A stretch of DNA of 64,000 nt from CAZPHU01 sp964586285 (GTDB taxonomy: Bacteria; Fibrobacterota; Chitinivibrionia; Chitinivibrionales; CAYFVL01). Location: NCBI GenBank assembly GCA_964586285.1, contig CAZPHU010000007.1, positions 1 through 64,000 on the forward strand, in the 5' to 3' direction. Below, one piece after another: positions 43,102 through 52,107 of this stretch. The notes under the pieces were generated by a model. That model did no database searches. It had not been told where the DNA came from and was given only the letters and a program-made list of their open reading frames with translations. The translations under genes were made by a program, and so were the position numbers. Within the stretch, counting starts at the first letter, position 1. Each line of letters starts with the position of its first letter.

Positions 43102-43106
43102 TGAGC
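43093..43106 (-). repeat. 14-nt repeat across the bioD start codon
   Basis: Second copy of GCTCAATGGACAAA, again placed with the start codon at the same offset as in bioF (42305-42318). Confidence 0.7.
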
Positions 43107-43267
43107 AAGTGTATTAGAATAACAGAGATGCATTATAGTAAAATTTTTCTTTCATTTGACCTGAATAATAGAAAAATACACTATTTTTCCTTTTAACACT
43201 TTGAAAGCGGCTTACAAAACTGTTCAATGACCCTCAACCATAGTTCTGGGAAAAAGAGGAGATACGG

Positions 43268-44329
43268 ATGGGAGAAGTATTGAAAAGTTCCTATGCTCAT
43301 AAGCATTCCGGGAAGCGGATAGCGGTGCTCTCACCTGTTGCATGGCGTACCCCGCCTCGGAAATATGGTGCATGGGAGACTGTTGCAAGCAACATAACTG
43401 AAGGGCTGATTAGTAACGGCTGGGATGTAACACTGTTTGCCACTAAAGACTCAATAACCAGTGCCAATCTCAAAGCGGTAATCAGTCACGGGTATGAAGA
43501 AAACCCGATGCTCGACCCCAAGGTGTGTGAATATTTGCACATAAGTGAGTTTTTTGAACATGAGCATGAATACGATTTATTGCACTGCCCCTATGATTTC
43601 ATGGCACTGACGTACAGTCGTTTGGTAAAAACGCCTGTTCTAACAACGGTGCACGGCTTCTCTTCCCCGAAAATTCTTCCGGTATATTATAAATATTCAA
43701 ACGTTCACTACGTTTCGATCAGCGATGCCGACCGCGATCCCAACATGAAATATCTGGCCACCGTTTATAACGGTATCGATCTGTCGCTTCACACTTTCCA
43801 CCCCAAAGCCGGAGAATACCTCGTGTTTCTTGGACGTATTCATCCGGATAAAGGAACCCATCTTGCTGTTGAGGTCGCGCGCAAATCGGGGCGTAAGCTG
43901 CTGATTGCCGGTATTATACAAGATATGGAATATTACATGAAAAAAGTGAAACCTCACATAGACGATTACCGGATAAGATATGTGGGTTCGGTTGGTCCTC
44001 GGGAACGTAATGAACTTTTTTCAAATGCCTATGCCTTGCTGCATTTGAATGAATTGCCTGAGCGATTCGGGCTTGTTATGGCCGAGGCAAACGCCGGGGG
44101 GCTCCCGGTCATAGCGCTGGATAACGGTTCATGCAGAGAAGTCATCGAGGATCAGGTTACCGGTTTTTTGGTAAACAGCGTAGATGAAGCGGTCGAGGCG
44201 TTGTCGCGAATACCGCAGATAGATAGAAATGCCTGTCGAAAAAGAGTAGAGCGATTATTTTCCAGAGAAGCGATGGTTCACTCCTATGAACGGGTATATG
44301 ATATGATTTTTTGCGGAAATAAGAATTAA
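43268..44329 (+). CDS. Glycosyltransferase family 4
   Basis: 353 residues, GT-B fold. N-terminal acceptor domain with an early Gly-Ala loop (PPRKYGAWETVASNI), then the nucleotide-sugar domain with VFLGRIHPDKGTHLAVEVA and the E-x7-E element in NELPERFGLVMAEANAGG. GAGGAGATACGG precedes the start. It could act on a surface polysaccharide, glycolipid or compatible solute; sequence does not decide. It is divergent from bioD. Confidence 0.88.
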   Translation: MGEVLKSSYAHKHSGKRIAVLSPVAWRTPPRKYGAWETVASNITEGLISNGWDVTLFATKDSITSANLKAVISHGYEENPMLDPKVCEYLHISEFFEHEHEYDLLHCPYDFMALTYSRLVKTPVLTTVHGFSSPKILPVYYKYSNVHYVSISDADRDPNMKYLATVYNGIDLSLHTFHPKAGEYLVFLGRIHPDKGTHLAVEVARKSGRKLLIAGIIQDMEYYMKKVKPHIDDYRIRYVGSVGPRERNELFSNAYALLHLNELPERFGLVMAEANAGGLPVIALDNGSCREVIEDQVTGFLVNSVDEAVEALSRIPQIDRNACRKRVERLFSREAMVHSYERVYDMIFCGNKN

Positions 44330-44378
44330 ACAGGTCGATGATTAATTGTATTTTGTTAGATTGTTGTCAATATTAACT

Positions 44379-44409
44379 TTGACGCGGAACATTAGACTAT
44401 TTTTATACT
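44379..44409 (+). promoter_or_regulatory. Promoter of DAHP synthase gene
   Basis: TTGACG (44379-44384), a 19-nt spacer and TATACT (44404-44409); an overlapping TTTATA at 44402 gives a 17-nt spacer. It lies about 40 nt before the start codon. Confidence 0.5.
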
Positions 44410-44449
44410 CTTTTTTCCGACAGTTATTACCTCGTGGAGTGTGTATCTC

Positions 44450-45478
44450 ATGAATATGTCTTATGTGCGTAAAATACCAAAAGTGGAAGAGATCCTTTCA
44501 GATCAGCCTCTGGATGAGCAATTAAGGGAGTTAAAAACCCGTCGTGATGATGAAATCAAAGCAGTTTTTGAGCAGAGAAGCGACAAGTTTCTTGTTGTAA
44601 TCGGCCCCTGTTCAGCTCATGATGAGGAAGCGGTGATCGATTATGTGAACCGGCTTGCGAAAGTTCAGGAGAAGACAAGAGATAAACTCATCTTGATTCC
44701 CCGCATATACACCAATAAGCCTCGTACGACCGGGCAGGGCTACAAAGGCATGATGCACCAGCCTAATCATAGAGAAAAACCCAACGTCTCTGAGGGAATA
44801 CGGATGATTCGTCGTATGCACATTCGGGCGCTGCGTGAAAGTGGGCTTACGGGAGCCGATGAGATGCTGTATCCGGGAAATCATCCCTATTTGGAAGATG
44901 TGCTCAGCTATGTGGCGGTTGGAGCAAGATCGGTGGAAAATCAGCAGCACCGCCTTACGGCAAGTGGTCTGAATATACCGGTTGGAATGAAAAATCCGAC
45001 AAGTGGAGATATCGGTGTACTTTTAAATTCAATAGAAGCTGCTCAGCACTCTCATATCTTTGTGTATAACGGGTGGGAGGTTCAGACTCGCGGAAATGCA
45101 TTCTCACACGCGATTTTACGCGGTTCCATAAATCAGTACGGAAAGCATATACCCAATTACCATTACGATGATCTTGACAGGCTTGCCGACGCATATGGTA
45201 AGAGAGAGCTGCAAAATCCGTTGATTATGGTGGATACTAACCATGATAACTCCGCGAAAAAGTATAAGGAACAACCCAGAATCGCTTTGGAGGTTCTTCG
45301 CGGCCGCAAACACTCTGCTTCTCTTAGTCGTCTGGTTCGGGGCTTGATGATTGAGAGTTATCTCGTTGAAGGAAGACAGGAGCCGGAAGGAAGCGTGTAC
45401 GGGCAGTCGATAACCGATCCGTGTCTTGGATGGGAAGAATCTGAGAAGCTACTCTTTGAAATTGCGGATAGCCTTTAA
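44450..45478 (+). CDS. aroF: Class I DAHP synthase (first step of aromatic amino-acid synthesis)
   Basis: 342 residues from the ATG at 44450, which has GGAG 10 nt upstream. It condenses phosphoenolpyruvate and erythrose 4-phosphate to DAHP. Core motifs: VVIGPCSAHD (~52), RIYTNKPRTT, MKNPTSGDIG and VDTNHDNSAKK near the end, giving the metal Cys, His, Glu and Asp. It is an AroF/G/H-type catalytic barrel with a short N-terminal extension; whether it is feedback inhibited cannot be told. It is monocistronic. Confidence 0.95.
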   Translation: MNMSYVRKIPKVEEILSDQPLDEQLRELKTRRDDEIKAVFEQRSDKFLVVIGPCSAHDEEAVIDYVNRLAKVQEKTRDKLILIPRIYTNKPRTTGQGYKGMMHQPNHREKPNVSEGIRMIRRMHIRALRESGLTGADEMLYPGNHPYLEDVLSYVAVGARSVENQQHRLTASGLNIPVGMKNPTSGDIGVLLNSIEAAQHSHIFVYNGWEVQTRGNAFSHAILRGSINQYGKHIPNYHYDDLDRLADAYGKRELQNPLIMVDTNHDNSAKKYKEQPRIALEVLRGRKHSASLSRLVRGLMIESYLVEGRQEPEGSVYGQSITDPCLGWEESEKLLFEIADSL

Positions 45479-45506
45479 CCGGTAGAGGTTTAATAACCGA
45501 TTCAAT

Positions 45507-45542
45507 GCTTCCGTCTTCCTTATGCGCAAAGAAGGCGGAGGC
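45507..45542 (+). terminator. Stem-loop after DAHP synthase
   Basis: GCTTCCGTCTTC (45507-45518) pairs with GAAGGCGGAGGC (45531-45542) over 12 bp with two G-U pairs. No T-run follows, so it may protect the 3' end rather than terminate. Confidence 0.4.
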
Positions 45543-45584
45543 TCGAAAGAACGGTATGCTCTGTTTTGGATAAACGGCACTTGT

Positions 45585-45606
45585 TTACATAAGACGAATT
45601 ATGTAA
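45585..45606. promoter_or_regulatory. Perfect 22-bp palindrome, candidate operator of the sigma-factor operon
   Basis: TTACATAA, 6 nt, TTATGTAA: 8-bp perfect arms about 70 nt upstream of the ECF sigma start. The size and symmetry suit binding by a dimeric repressor. No regulator gene is adjacent. Confidence 0.45.
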
Positions 45607-45674
45607 CGGATGTGGTTTTCAATACGTTATTTATAAGTGTCACCAGAACAGTATCCTAAGATCCGGGAGGACTC

Positions 45675-46154
45675 GTGGAAAAAGACAGGTTCAGGGAACT
45701 ATACGAGCATAGTGCTACGAGGGTGTACAATTTTGTTCTCTGGATGGTGCGAAACCGTGAAGCGTGTGAAGATATTGTACAAACGGCTTTTATACGAGCG
45801 TGGCAATCGGATGCTCCAACAGATTTGTGTGATGCGGAAAACTGGCTTTTGCGGGTCAGTAGGAATCTATGTATAGATTTTTTTCGCAAAAGAAAACGTT
45901 CGGCGCAATTCAGATCAAAGTACAGAAATGAAATCCCTCTCTACTCGTCAGCGAAACAGGAGTCCAGTTTTACCTGGGAACTTCTTGGAACTCTTAAGGA
46001 GGAGGAGCGAAGCATTCTTTTCCTTCACCTGCGAATGGGTTACGGATACAAGGAAGTTGCCGATGTTGTTGGTTCCACTGAATCGGCTGTAAGAGTAAAA
46101 GCGTTTCGAGCGCTTAAGAAGTTACGTAAAAGTCTGACCAAGGAGTCGGTATGA
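45675..46154 (+). CDS. ECF-type RNA polymerase sigma factor
   Basis: 159 residues from a GTG start with GGAGGA upstream. Region 2 includes VYNFVLWMVRNREACEDIVQTAFIRAW and NWLLRVSRNLCIDFFRKRKR, and region 4 has the HTH LHLRMGYGYKEVADVVGS and VRVKAFRALKKL. Typical ECF size. Its stop overlaps the start of the anti-sigma gene by 4 nt (ATGA), so the pair is translationally coupled. Confidence 0.93.
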   Translation: MEKDRFRELYEHSATRVYNFVLWMVRNREACEDIVQTAFIRAWQSDAPTDLCDAENWLLRVSRNLCIDFFRKRKRSAQFRSKYRNEIPLYSSAKQESSFTWELLGTLKEEERSILFLHLRMGYGYKEVADVVGSTESAVRVKAFRALKKLRKSLTKESV

Positions 46155-46492
46155 GTAATTTTCTGATTGATCATCCTACGGAAGATGCTCTGATTGAGCA
46201 TGTGCTTGCTGTCGGCGAAAAAGAGGATACGGTTGAGAAGCATGTTGATGAATGTGCATCCTGCTCAGAGACATTAGCTCAGTTCAGGGGGCTAAAAGAA
46301 GCGCTGATCAGCATGCCGGAGGAAGAATTGCCGGATTCATTACGGAAGCGTATTCTCAAGAGTTCAGACGGTGTCCAGAAGCAGTTTGAAATATTATCCG
46401 CCATACAGCTGGTTCGTTCTCCCTTCGTGGCGGGAATCGGAATAGTCATACTGGTTCTTTTTCTCTATTTTTTATACTTTTTCATCAGCTGA
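46151..46492 (+). CDS. Zinc-binding anti-sigma factor, membrane anchored
   Basis: 113 residues. The ZAS-type motif His31-x3-Cys35-x2-Cys38 (KHVDECASC) binds zinc and clamps the cognate sigma. A hydrophobic helix at ~89-112 near the C-terminus leaves virtually no extracytoplasmic sensor, which is unusually short for anti-sigma factors of this type. It holds the neighbouring ECF sigma in the family-typical way. Confidence 0.85.
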   Translation: MSNFLIDHPTEDALIEHVLAVGEKEDTVEKHVDECASCSETLAQFRGLKEALISMPEEELPDSLRKRILKSSDGVQKQFEILSAIQLVRSPFVAGIGIVILVLFLYFLYFFIS

Positions 46493-46643
46493 TATAATTT
46501 TCAGCTCAAGAGAGCAAGGTCGACTTCACCCTCAAATTTGCGCATTTTGTTTTTAACCTCGAGGGGTAGAATTTAAAGAATGCCGCATGGATTAACTTTT
46601 TATTTTTGAATATTCGTTTTGTCAGAGGCTATTTTGTGTATAT

Positions 46644-47708
46644 GTGAAAAGCTCTCCGAGTAAGTTATTTCTCCAGCATCCTATATATACCTGCTTTTTT
46701 ATGTTTTGTATCAGATTAATAATAATTTCGGTGCTGTTGTCGTGCACTTTCGCTTTATCATCACCCGGATTGGATGCCGCAATTGACTCCGCAATGATAC
46801 AGCTGGTTAATCAGAACTATTCTCGCGCTAGAATGTTTTTGGACTCTGCTTTTGTAATCGATCCGAAAAGTGCGGATGCTTTGTACTTGAAGGTAACAGT
46901 CGATCAAACCGAACTACTGGATTATGAGTCTTACGCAATTCATGGTGAAGAGTTTCTAAAACTGGCCGACAGCGTTCTTGATCAGCTGAATCTGATTAGT
47001 AAAAGCTCCGATAAAAACACCATCGATTTTTATAGGGGGAATATTTTAGGTGGTAAAGGCATAATAAAAGCAAAAACCGGAAATTGGATGGGGGCTGTCG
47101 GAGATGCCATGAAATCGGTATCTATTCTGAAAGATGTCATATCAAGGGACAGCAGTTTCTATGCGGCTTATCTGGGCGTTGGGGTATTCAACTATTATCT
47201 GAGCCAAAACTTGAAATGGGTGCCTTTCATGGGAGACAAATCACAAGAGGGATTACGTTTAATCGAAAAATCCTGCCGTGCGCAATTCCCCTTTAACTAT
47301 GCCGCAAACAACACACTTGCCTGGATACTGATCGACCGAAAGGAATTCAGAAAAGCCGACTCAATTGTAAACGCGGTTCTTAGTATGCATCCCGAAAATA
47401 CCATTTTTTTAAGGATAAAAGCCCGTCTGGCTCTATGGACGGGGCGATACGACAAGGCAATACAATCGGGAACACAACTTTACGAATTGTCTGAGCAAAG
47501 AAAACCGGTTAACTGGTCCGATCTACTTTCGGGCTATCAAATTGTGGTTGAAAGTTACGCCAAAAAGAAGGATTACCAATCCTGCGGCGTTATGGTTGAA
47601 AAAGCAATGGGTTATACCATCCCCGCCCCTTACGATCAGATCGAATATGTGAGCCGGCATTCCGAATTTCTCAGGCAAATGAAGGATAAATGTGCAAAAA
47701 GTGAATAA
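46644..47708 (+). CDS. TPR-type exported protein, unknown
   Basis: 354 residues from a GTG at 46644; a start at 46701 would also keep the signal (LIIISVLLSCTFALSS). The mature part is helical TPR-like repeats (ALYLKVTVDQTELL, ADSIVNAVLSMHPENTIF, RLALWTGRYDKAI). A Cys in LLSCTF could be a lipobox. Its end overlaps the Wzi-like gene by 17 nt, so the two are co-translated. No family is assigned. Confidence 0.65.
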   Translation: MKSSPSKLFLQHPIYTCFFMFCIRLIIISVLLSCTFALSSPGLDAAIDSAMIQLVNQNYSRARMFLDSAFVIDPKSADALYLKVTVDQTELLDYESYAIHGEEFLKLADSVLDQLNLISKSSDKNTIDFYRGNILGGKGIIKAKTGNWMGAVGDAMKSVSILKDVISRDSSFYAAYLGVGVFNYYLSQNLKWVPFMGDKSQEGLRLIEKSCRAQFPFNYAANNTLAWILIDRKEFRKADSIVNAVLSMHPENTIFLRIKARLALWTGRYDKAIQSGTQLYELSEQRKPVNWSDLLSGYQIVVESYAKKKDYQSCGVMVEKAMGYTIPAPYDQIEYVSRHSEFLRQMKDKCAKSE

Positions 47709-49302
47709 AATTAAAGTTTTACAGTTGGCCCTTTTCGTGCAGCTTTGGAGCCTGGGGGTTGTTGGTGCCGAGTATGCGCCCAATATAGGCATTGATGAAT
47801 CTTTCGATCTATATGTTCGCCGGCTGGTAAGTAAATATGATGTCGCTTTTCCGGGCGATATGTTCGTAAAACCTTATACCGCGGCACAAGCGTTACAATT
47901 TCTTGAAAATGTAGACTCTTTACACAGTCTCGGTCGTTTAAGCGCTCAAGAAGCGTTTTTTCTCCCCAGAATCCGAAAACAGATCACCGGTGAGAACAAA
48001 CTGTTTTCCTGGTATGAGCCGTCCAGGAAGGCTCAAACACACTTGGGTATTTCTCTTATAGGTGATATGACTCCTTCGATTGACGACTCCGATGTTTCAT
48101 TTAATGGCAGAGGAATCATTCGACCGGAATTCACGGCCGCTATAGGGAATTTCAGTTTTTACTCACAGTTAGACGTCTGGACAGAGGTCCGAAATGACAC
48201 TACTTTCAGGGTATCATCCTACCAGCCCTTTGAAGGGCTTTCATACAACCTTTATGGAAGGGCCGACAGCGGACATGTACGAGCATCCGATATATTCAGG
48301 GGCGGCGTCGTCTTTCGAAAGCCTTTTTTCGAGTTAAGTGCGGCTGTTGATTATTTGCGTCAGGGGCCCGCAGTTTTTAATCCATTGACCTTCTCGGGAT
48401 TTGCTCCGCCGGTTACCTATGTCAGAGCTTCCATCGATTTCGCTTCATTTAGTTACTTTCAGACGGTCGCTCAGCTAAGGACTCAGAAAGACAAGAATAA
48501 GTTCCTGTACACTCATCGATTACAGTTCGGACTATTCAAAGAAAGGGCCGTAATAGGTATTAACGAGGTAATAATAAACGGCAGTACAGCCGAGAAGGCA
48601 CAGACCGATTCACTTCGTCACGAATACTATGGCCAGGAGCGGGATCTTGAATGGGTTTATCTTATTCCCTTTGTACCCTACTCCTTTGCCGAGCATTATG
48701 TTGGAGATATGGATAATGCGGCAATATCTTTCGATATATCCGTGCAGCTGCCTTTTGCCTCAAGAGCATATGGAGAGTTGTTTTTTGATGATATAAGTAA
48801 TCCCTTAACCATTTTAAGCGACGACTGGGGAAATAAGTGGGCCGCGACAATCGGTTTGGAACACTTTGCAATGATCAAGGGCAAGGATGTGCACGCGATA
48901 GTGGAGTATTCACGTGTGGAACCCTGGGTGTATACTCATTTTTACGGCGGAAGTCACAGGTACACCCATTATGGTCGCGGTCTTGGGGCCGCTCTTGGAC
49001 CAAACAGTGATATGGTGGTGTTTCGGGTTGATGCTGCTTTGCATAACCGGCATACGATCGGACTTCAGCTGGAAAGTTCCCGGAAAAACGGGAGGGTGCG
49101 CGGAGGCAATATCAGAGATGTTTTTCAGGATGAGGTCGATTCGGAGAAGAAAAAATTCCTGGGAAGCGGAACCGATAGAAAAACGGCTGTTGGCCTGCTT
49201 TGGCAGCTGAATGAGTATGGAAGGTTTCGCGCACAATCGTTATTGGAAGTGAATACCGAAAAAGAAGTAAGCCTTGAGGTATATGGGGGCTTTTATTTCT
49301 AA
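47692..49302 (+). CDS. Wzi-like capsule-assembly outer-membrane barrel
   Basis: 536 residues with a signal peptide ending near VVGA. The C-terminal part has the family segment VEYSRVEPWVYTHF and HRYTHYGRGLGAALGPNS, characteristic of the capsule assembly Wzi family of outer-membrane barrels that attach polysaccharide to the surface. The N-terminus (FDLYVRRLVSKYD) is a small helical domain. No capsule biosynthesis locus is adjacent, but a flippase and glycosyltransferases lie within 8 kb. It ends in GFYF as expected for a barrel. Confidence 0.8.
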   Translation: MQKVNKIKVLQLALFVQLWSLGVVGAEYAPNIGIDESFDLYVRRLVSKYDVAFPGDMFVKPYTAAQALQFLENVDSLHSLGRLSAQEAFFLPRIRKQITGENKLFSWYEPSRKAQTHLGISLIGDMTPSIDDSDVSFNGRGIIRPEFTAAIGNFSFYSQLDVWTEVRNDTTFRVSSYQPFEGLSYNLYGRADSGHVRASDIFRGGVVFRKPFFELSAAVDYLRQGPAVFNPLTFSGFAPPVTYVRASIDFASFSYFQTVAQLRTQKDKNKFLYTHRLQFGLFKERAVIGINEVIINGSTAEKAQTDSLRHEYYGQERDLEWVYLIPFVPYSFAEHYVGDMDNAAISFDISVQLPFASRAYGELFFDDISNPLTILSDDWGNKWAATIGLEHFAMIKGKDVHAIVEYSRVEPWVYTHFYGGSHRYTHYGRGLGAALGPNSDMVVFRVDAALHNRHTIGLQLESSRKNGRVRGGNIRDVFQDEVDSEKKKFLGSGTDRKTAVGLLWQLNEYGRFRAQSLLEVNTEKEVSLEVYGGFYF

Positions 49303-49314
49303 TATTTTTATTTG

Positions 49315-50130
49315 ATGAAAAGCATGAATTCAAAAGAACATAGCTTCAAAAGTGTACCCAAAAAACAGCTGGGTCAGCATTTCCTAACTTCTACGTATCA
49401 TGCGGAGCGGATCGCTCAATCGATTCCCGCTCGAGGCGATGAAGAGGTCTTGGAGATCGGTCCCGGTGAAGGGGCATTGAGTGCCTATTTGGTGAAGCGT
49501 TTCCCCCGTATGCACCTGGTCGAAATCGACAGGGATGTAATTCCGAGATTGAAAAGTCGTTTAGGTGAGGGGAAATGGCAGTTACACTGTGGGAACGTAC
49601 TTGATTTTAATTTCTTGCAGGTCGGAATTCCTCTCCATGTTACCGGTAACCTTCCTTATAATATCGGTGCGCATATTATTAAAAAGACTCTCTACCATGG
49701 AAGTAACATCGCGTCCTGTACCTTCATGGTACAACGGGAAGTGGCTCAACGAATTGTTTCCGAGCCACAGACTAAAAACAATGGATTTTTAAGTATTTTC
49801 TGTCAGTTTTTCGGTCAACCGCGGATACTGTTCAATGTTCCTCCTGGTGCCTTTTTCCCTAAGCCGAACGTAGAATCGTCGGTTTTCCAGATAGTTATAG
49901 ATAAGCCCGAAGAAAGGCTTTCCCCTGAGTCGTGGAGTGACTTCTTTTCTTTCGTCGACCGCGGCTTTGCGATGCGTCGAAAACAGCTTGCAAAGACATT
50001 GGGCTACACGGACGGGCGAAAGGAAATGTATCGTGTTATACTCGAAGAACTCGGCTTATCTTCAACGGTTCGCCCCGAGGAACTGTCGGTTTCGCAATGG
50101 CTCAGTCTATATAAGAAGGCTTCAAGGTGA
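49315..50130 (+). CDS. rsmA: 16S rRNA dimethyladenosine transferase (KsgA)
   Basis: 271 residues. It dimethylates two adjacent adenosines near the 3' end of 16S rRNA. QLGQHFLTS at the start, the SAM-binding VLEIGPGEGALSAYL and the catalytic NLPYNIG (~105) are present, with a C-terminal helical domain. The ATG at 49315 follows a TTG; no ribosome site is evident. Its stop overlaps the GTG of the next gene (GTGA), so a secreted protein gene is coupled to a housekeeping one. Confidence 0.95.
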   Translation: MKSMNSKEHSFKSVPKKQLGQHFLTSTYHAERIAQSIPARGDEEVLEIGPGEGALSAYLVKRFPRMHLVEIDRDVIPRLKSRLGEGKWQLHCGNVLDFNFLQVGIPLHVTGNLPYNIGAHIIKKTLYHGSNIASCTFMVQREVAQRIVSEPQTKNNGFLSIFCQFFGQPRILFNVPPGAFFPKPNVESSVFQIVIDKPEERLSPESWSDFFSFVDRGFAMRRKQLAKTLGYTDGRKEMYRVILEELGLSSTVRPEELSVSQWLSLYKKASR

Positions 50131-52106
50131 GAAGCTTTTTTTGTTTGATCTGCATTTTCATTTTTACATGTGTATTCGGTCAGGGTAATGATTGGCCGGA
50201 TGCGTTTCTTATTGCGGATATTGATGAAGAAAATGTCGTGAGGCCCACCGAATTTTCCACAGAACAAACCCTTTATTCAAAAACATTCAGCAGCCGTAAC
50301 AAGGGTTTCCTTCATTTCCAAAAGGGAAGATATACTTTATCTCAACGATTGGTATATTCTCTTGAGCGTGATGATTGGCTGGGGTCAATGAATCATTTCA
50401 GCGATATGAGCGGCAAAGCAACCCGCCGAACTGATGGATTTTTCGAATATTTAGGTTTGGAATGGATGCCTTTGACATCCTTTCATTCCCAGGCCGACGG
50501 TAATGTATTCCAGACTCTTATCGATATGGGACCCGTTATTCATTTTTCACCTCTTGGCATACCGGTAAAAGCCCACGGCGGCCTTTCCGCAATTGCCTGG
50601 AATAAGCAACTGCCTACTTTTAAACAGCTTGTAACTTCCAATCTAAATGATACCCTGGGCTTATATGGTGGTTTAGATATCGGTAAAAATGGACATCGTC
50701 TGGGCATATTGCCTCTGTACTTTAACGGAAGTATACATGGACGTGCGGTTGAGGGTGCACGGGAAATAACCGGTCATGCCGGTTTGTTGTTCGCGGTGCA
50801 AATGCAGTCGGGCGACAGTTTATTTGCCTTTGTTGGTGACACAATCAGTGACGGCAACGATGCTTTCCTGAGTCAGGGTTTCAGTGAATGGGGCGGATAT
50901 GTCAACAATCCTCGGACGGTAGAAAACTCGCTGCATTTTCTGACGGGGGTAAAAGGGATTCAACGCAACGGCTTATCTCCTTCTTTTCATTACTCTTTCA
51001 GCGAGTACTCGCTGCGATATCCTTCCGATCCTAAACTGCTAAACGATGTTCGACACCGAACTCACGGACTCACATTGGCGATTGAAAGTAACCGCTTGTT
51101 TACGGTGGATTACCGGGGGGATTTATTCTTTTCCTGGGAAGAGGATGATAAGCTGTATAATGAAGATTATATTGATGAGGGTGCGCAACGAGTTGTTGAT
51201 ATTAGAGATTACGATGTATTTGCCGCCGAAATGAACCACAACGTCAGCAAAAAATTTCAAAATGGGCTGGGACTCAACTACGCTCTGCATCTCTCCCGCT
51301 ATCTTCGTGAGTATCCGATCTTCTATGTTTCGGGATCGGACACGTTACAAAGTGATGATGATTATGATGAAGTGGTGAGAAAACATGAACTTACATTCAC
51401 CGTTTTGCCGCTTAAGAAAGTCAATGTCGACCTTGTAGGCAAATACGCCCAAAATTTTCTCTACCTTCTAAAAGCAAAACAAAGTGACCGAAGTTACCTG
51501 GATCGTCAATATGAAATGGGTGTTCACTCATTAATTAAGCCCTCGGACGAGCTAATAATCGAGGAGAAAATTACCGCGGCCGTTGATCAGCGTGAATTTA
51601 AGTTTAAGCTAAACAACGGCAGGTTTCCCGAATATTCACGCTCCATATATTCCGATTTTTCCGTAAATTGGATGATTTCCGAATCCTGGACACTGAAAGG
51701 ACAGTGGACAAGTAGTTATTGGGATAACGGCTATTGGGATGCATCGGTCTACAGAGATACGATTATAGATACACTGCCTCGCAAGGATTTTTATGCTATA
51801 CAATATAAGTCAACGGACCAGACTCTTTTGATATCTTCTGAGCTTAAGGTGAACGATCATTTTTTACTGGTGGGGGGATGCGAGTTTCGGGATGTTTATT
51901 TCAGGGAGTTTAAAAACGGCGAATATTTAAACAATGATTTGGGAGCCGGGTATTATGCCGGCCCTTTCGTGCGTGTGAACGTGGTTATACCCAAGCCCGC
52001 TTATCTTGGCAATATATTGACACTCAAGGGCCATATCAGGCGTAGTATAGATGATATCGCCAACGATTTCTGGGATGTAAGTTTCAATTTACAAGCGATG
52101 TTCTGA
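50127..52106 (+). CDS. Large exported beta-rich protein, unknown
   Basis: 659 residues from a GTG overlapping the rsmA stop by 4 nt. Signal peptide FFCLICIFIFTCVFGQ. The mature protein is strand-rich with many aromatic and acidic turns (YTLSQRLVYSLERDDWLG, KVNVDLVGKYAQNFLYLL) and ends NLQAMF, consistent with an outer-membrane barrel. No family is recognised. It is followed 1 nt later by a lipoprotein and then another, forming a three-gene export module. Confidence 0.6.
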   Translation: MRSFFCLICIFIFTCVFGQGNDWPDAFLIADIDEENVVRPTEFSTEQTLYSKTFSSRNKGFLHFQKGRYTLSQRLVYSLERDDWLGSMNHFSDMSGKATRRTDGFFEYLGLEWMPLTSFHSQADGNVFQTLIDMGPVIHFSPLGIPVKAHGGLSAIAWNKQLPTFKQLVTSNLNDTLGLYGGLDIGKNGHRLGILPLYFNGSIHGRAVEGAREITGHAGLLFAVQMQSGDSLFAFVGDTISDGNDAFLSQGFSEWGGYVNNPRTVENSLHFLTGVKGIQRNGLSPSFHYSFSEYSLRYPSDPKLLNDVRHRTHGLTLAIESNRLFTVDYRGDLFFSWEEDDKLYNEDYIDEGAQRVVDIRDYDVFAAEMNHNVSKKFQNGLGLNYALHLSRYLREYPIFYVSGSDTLQSDDDYDEVVRKHELTFTVLPLKKVNVDLVGKYAQNFLYLLKAKQSDRSYLDRQYEMGVHSLIKPSDELIIEEKITAAVDQREFKFKLNNGRFPEYSRSIYSDFSVNWMISESWTLKGQWTSSYWDNGYWDASVYRDTIIDTLPRKDFYAIQYKSTDQTLLISSELKVNDHFLLVGGCEFRDVYFREFKNGEYLNNDLGAGYYAGPFVRVNVVIPKPAYLGNILTLKGHIRRSIDDIANDFWDVSFNLQAMF

Positions 52107-52107
52107 T

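Noticed and set aside
43191..43217. Possible BirA operator upstream of bioD (GGCTTACAA half-site)
   Set aside because: One half matches 8 of 9, but no second half occurs at the required 14-16 nt spacing.
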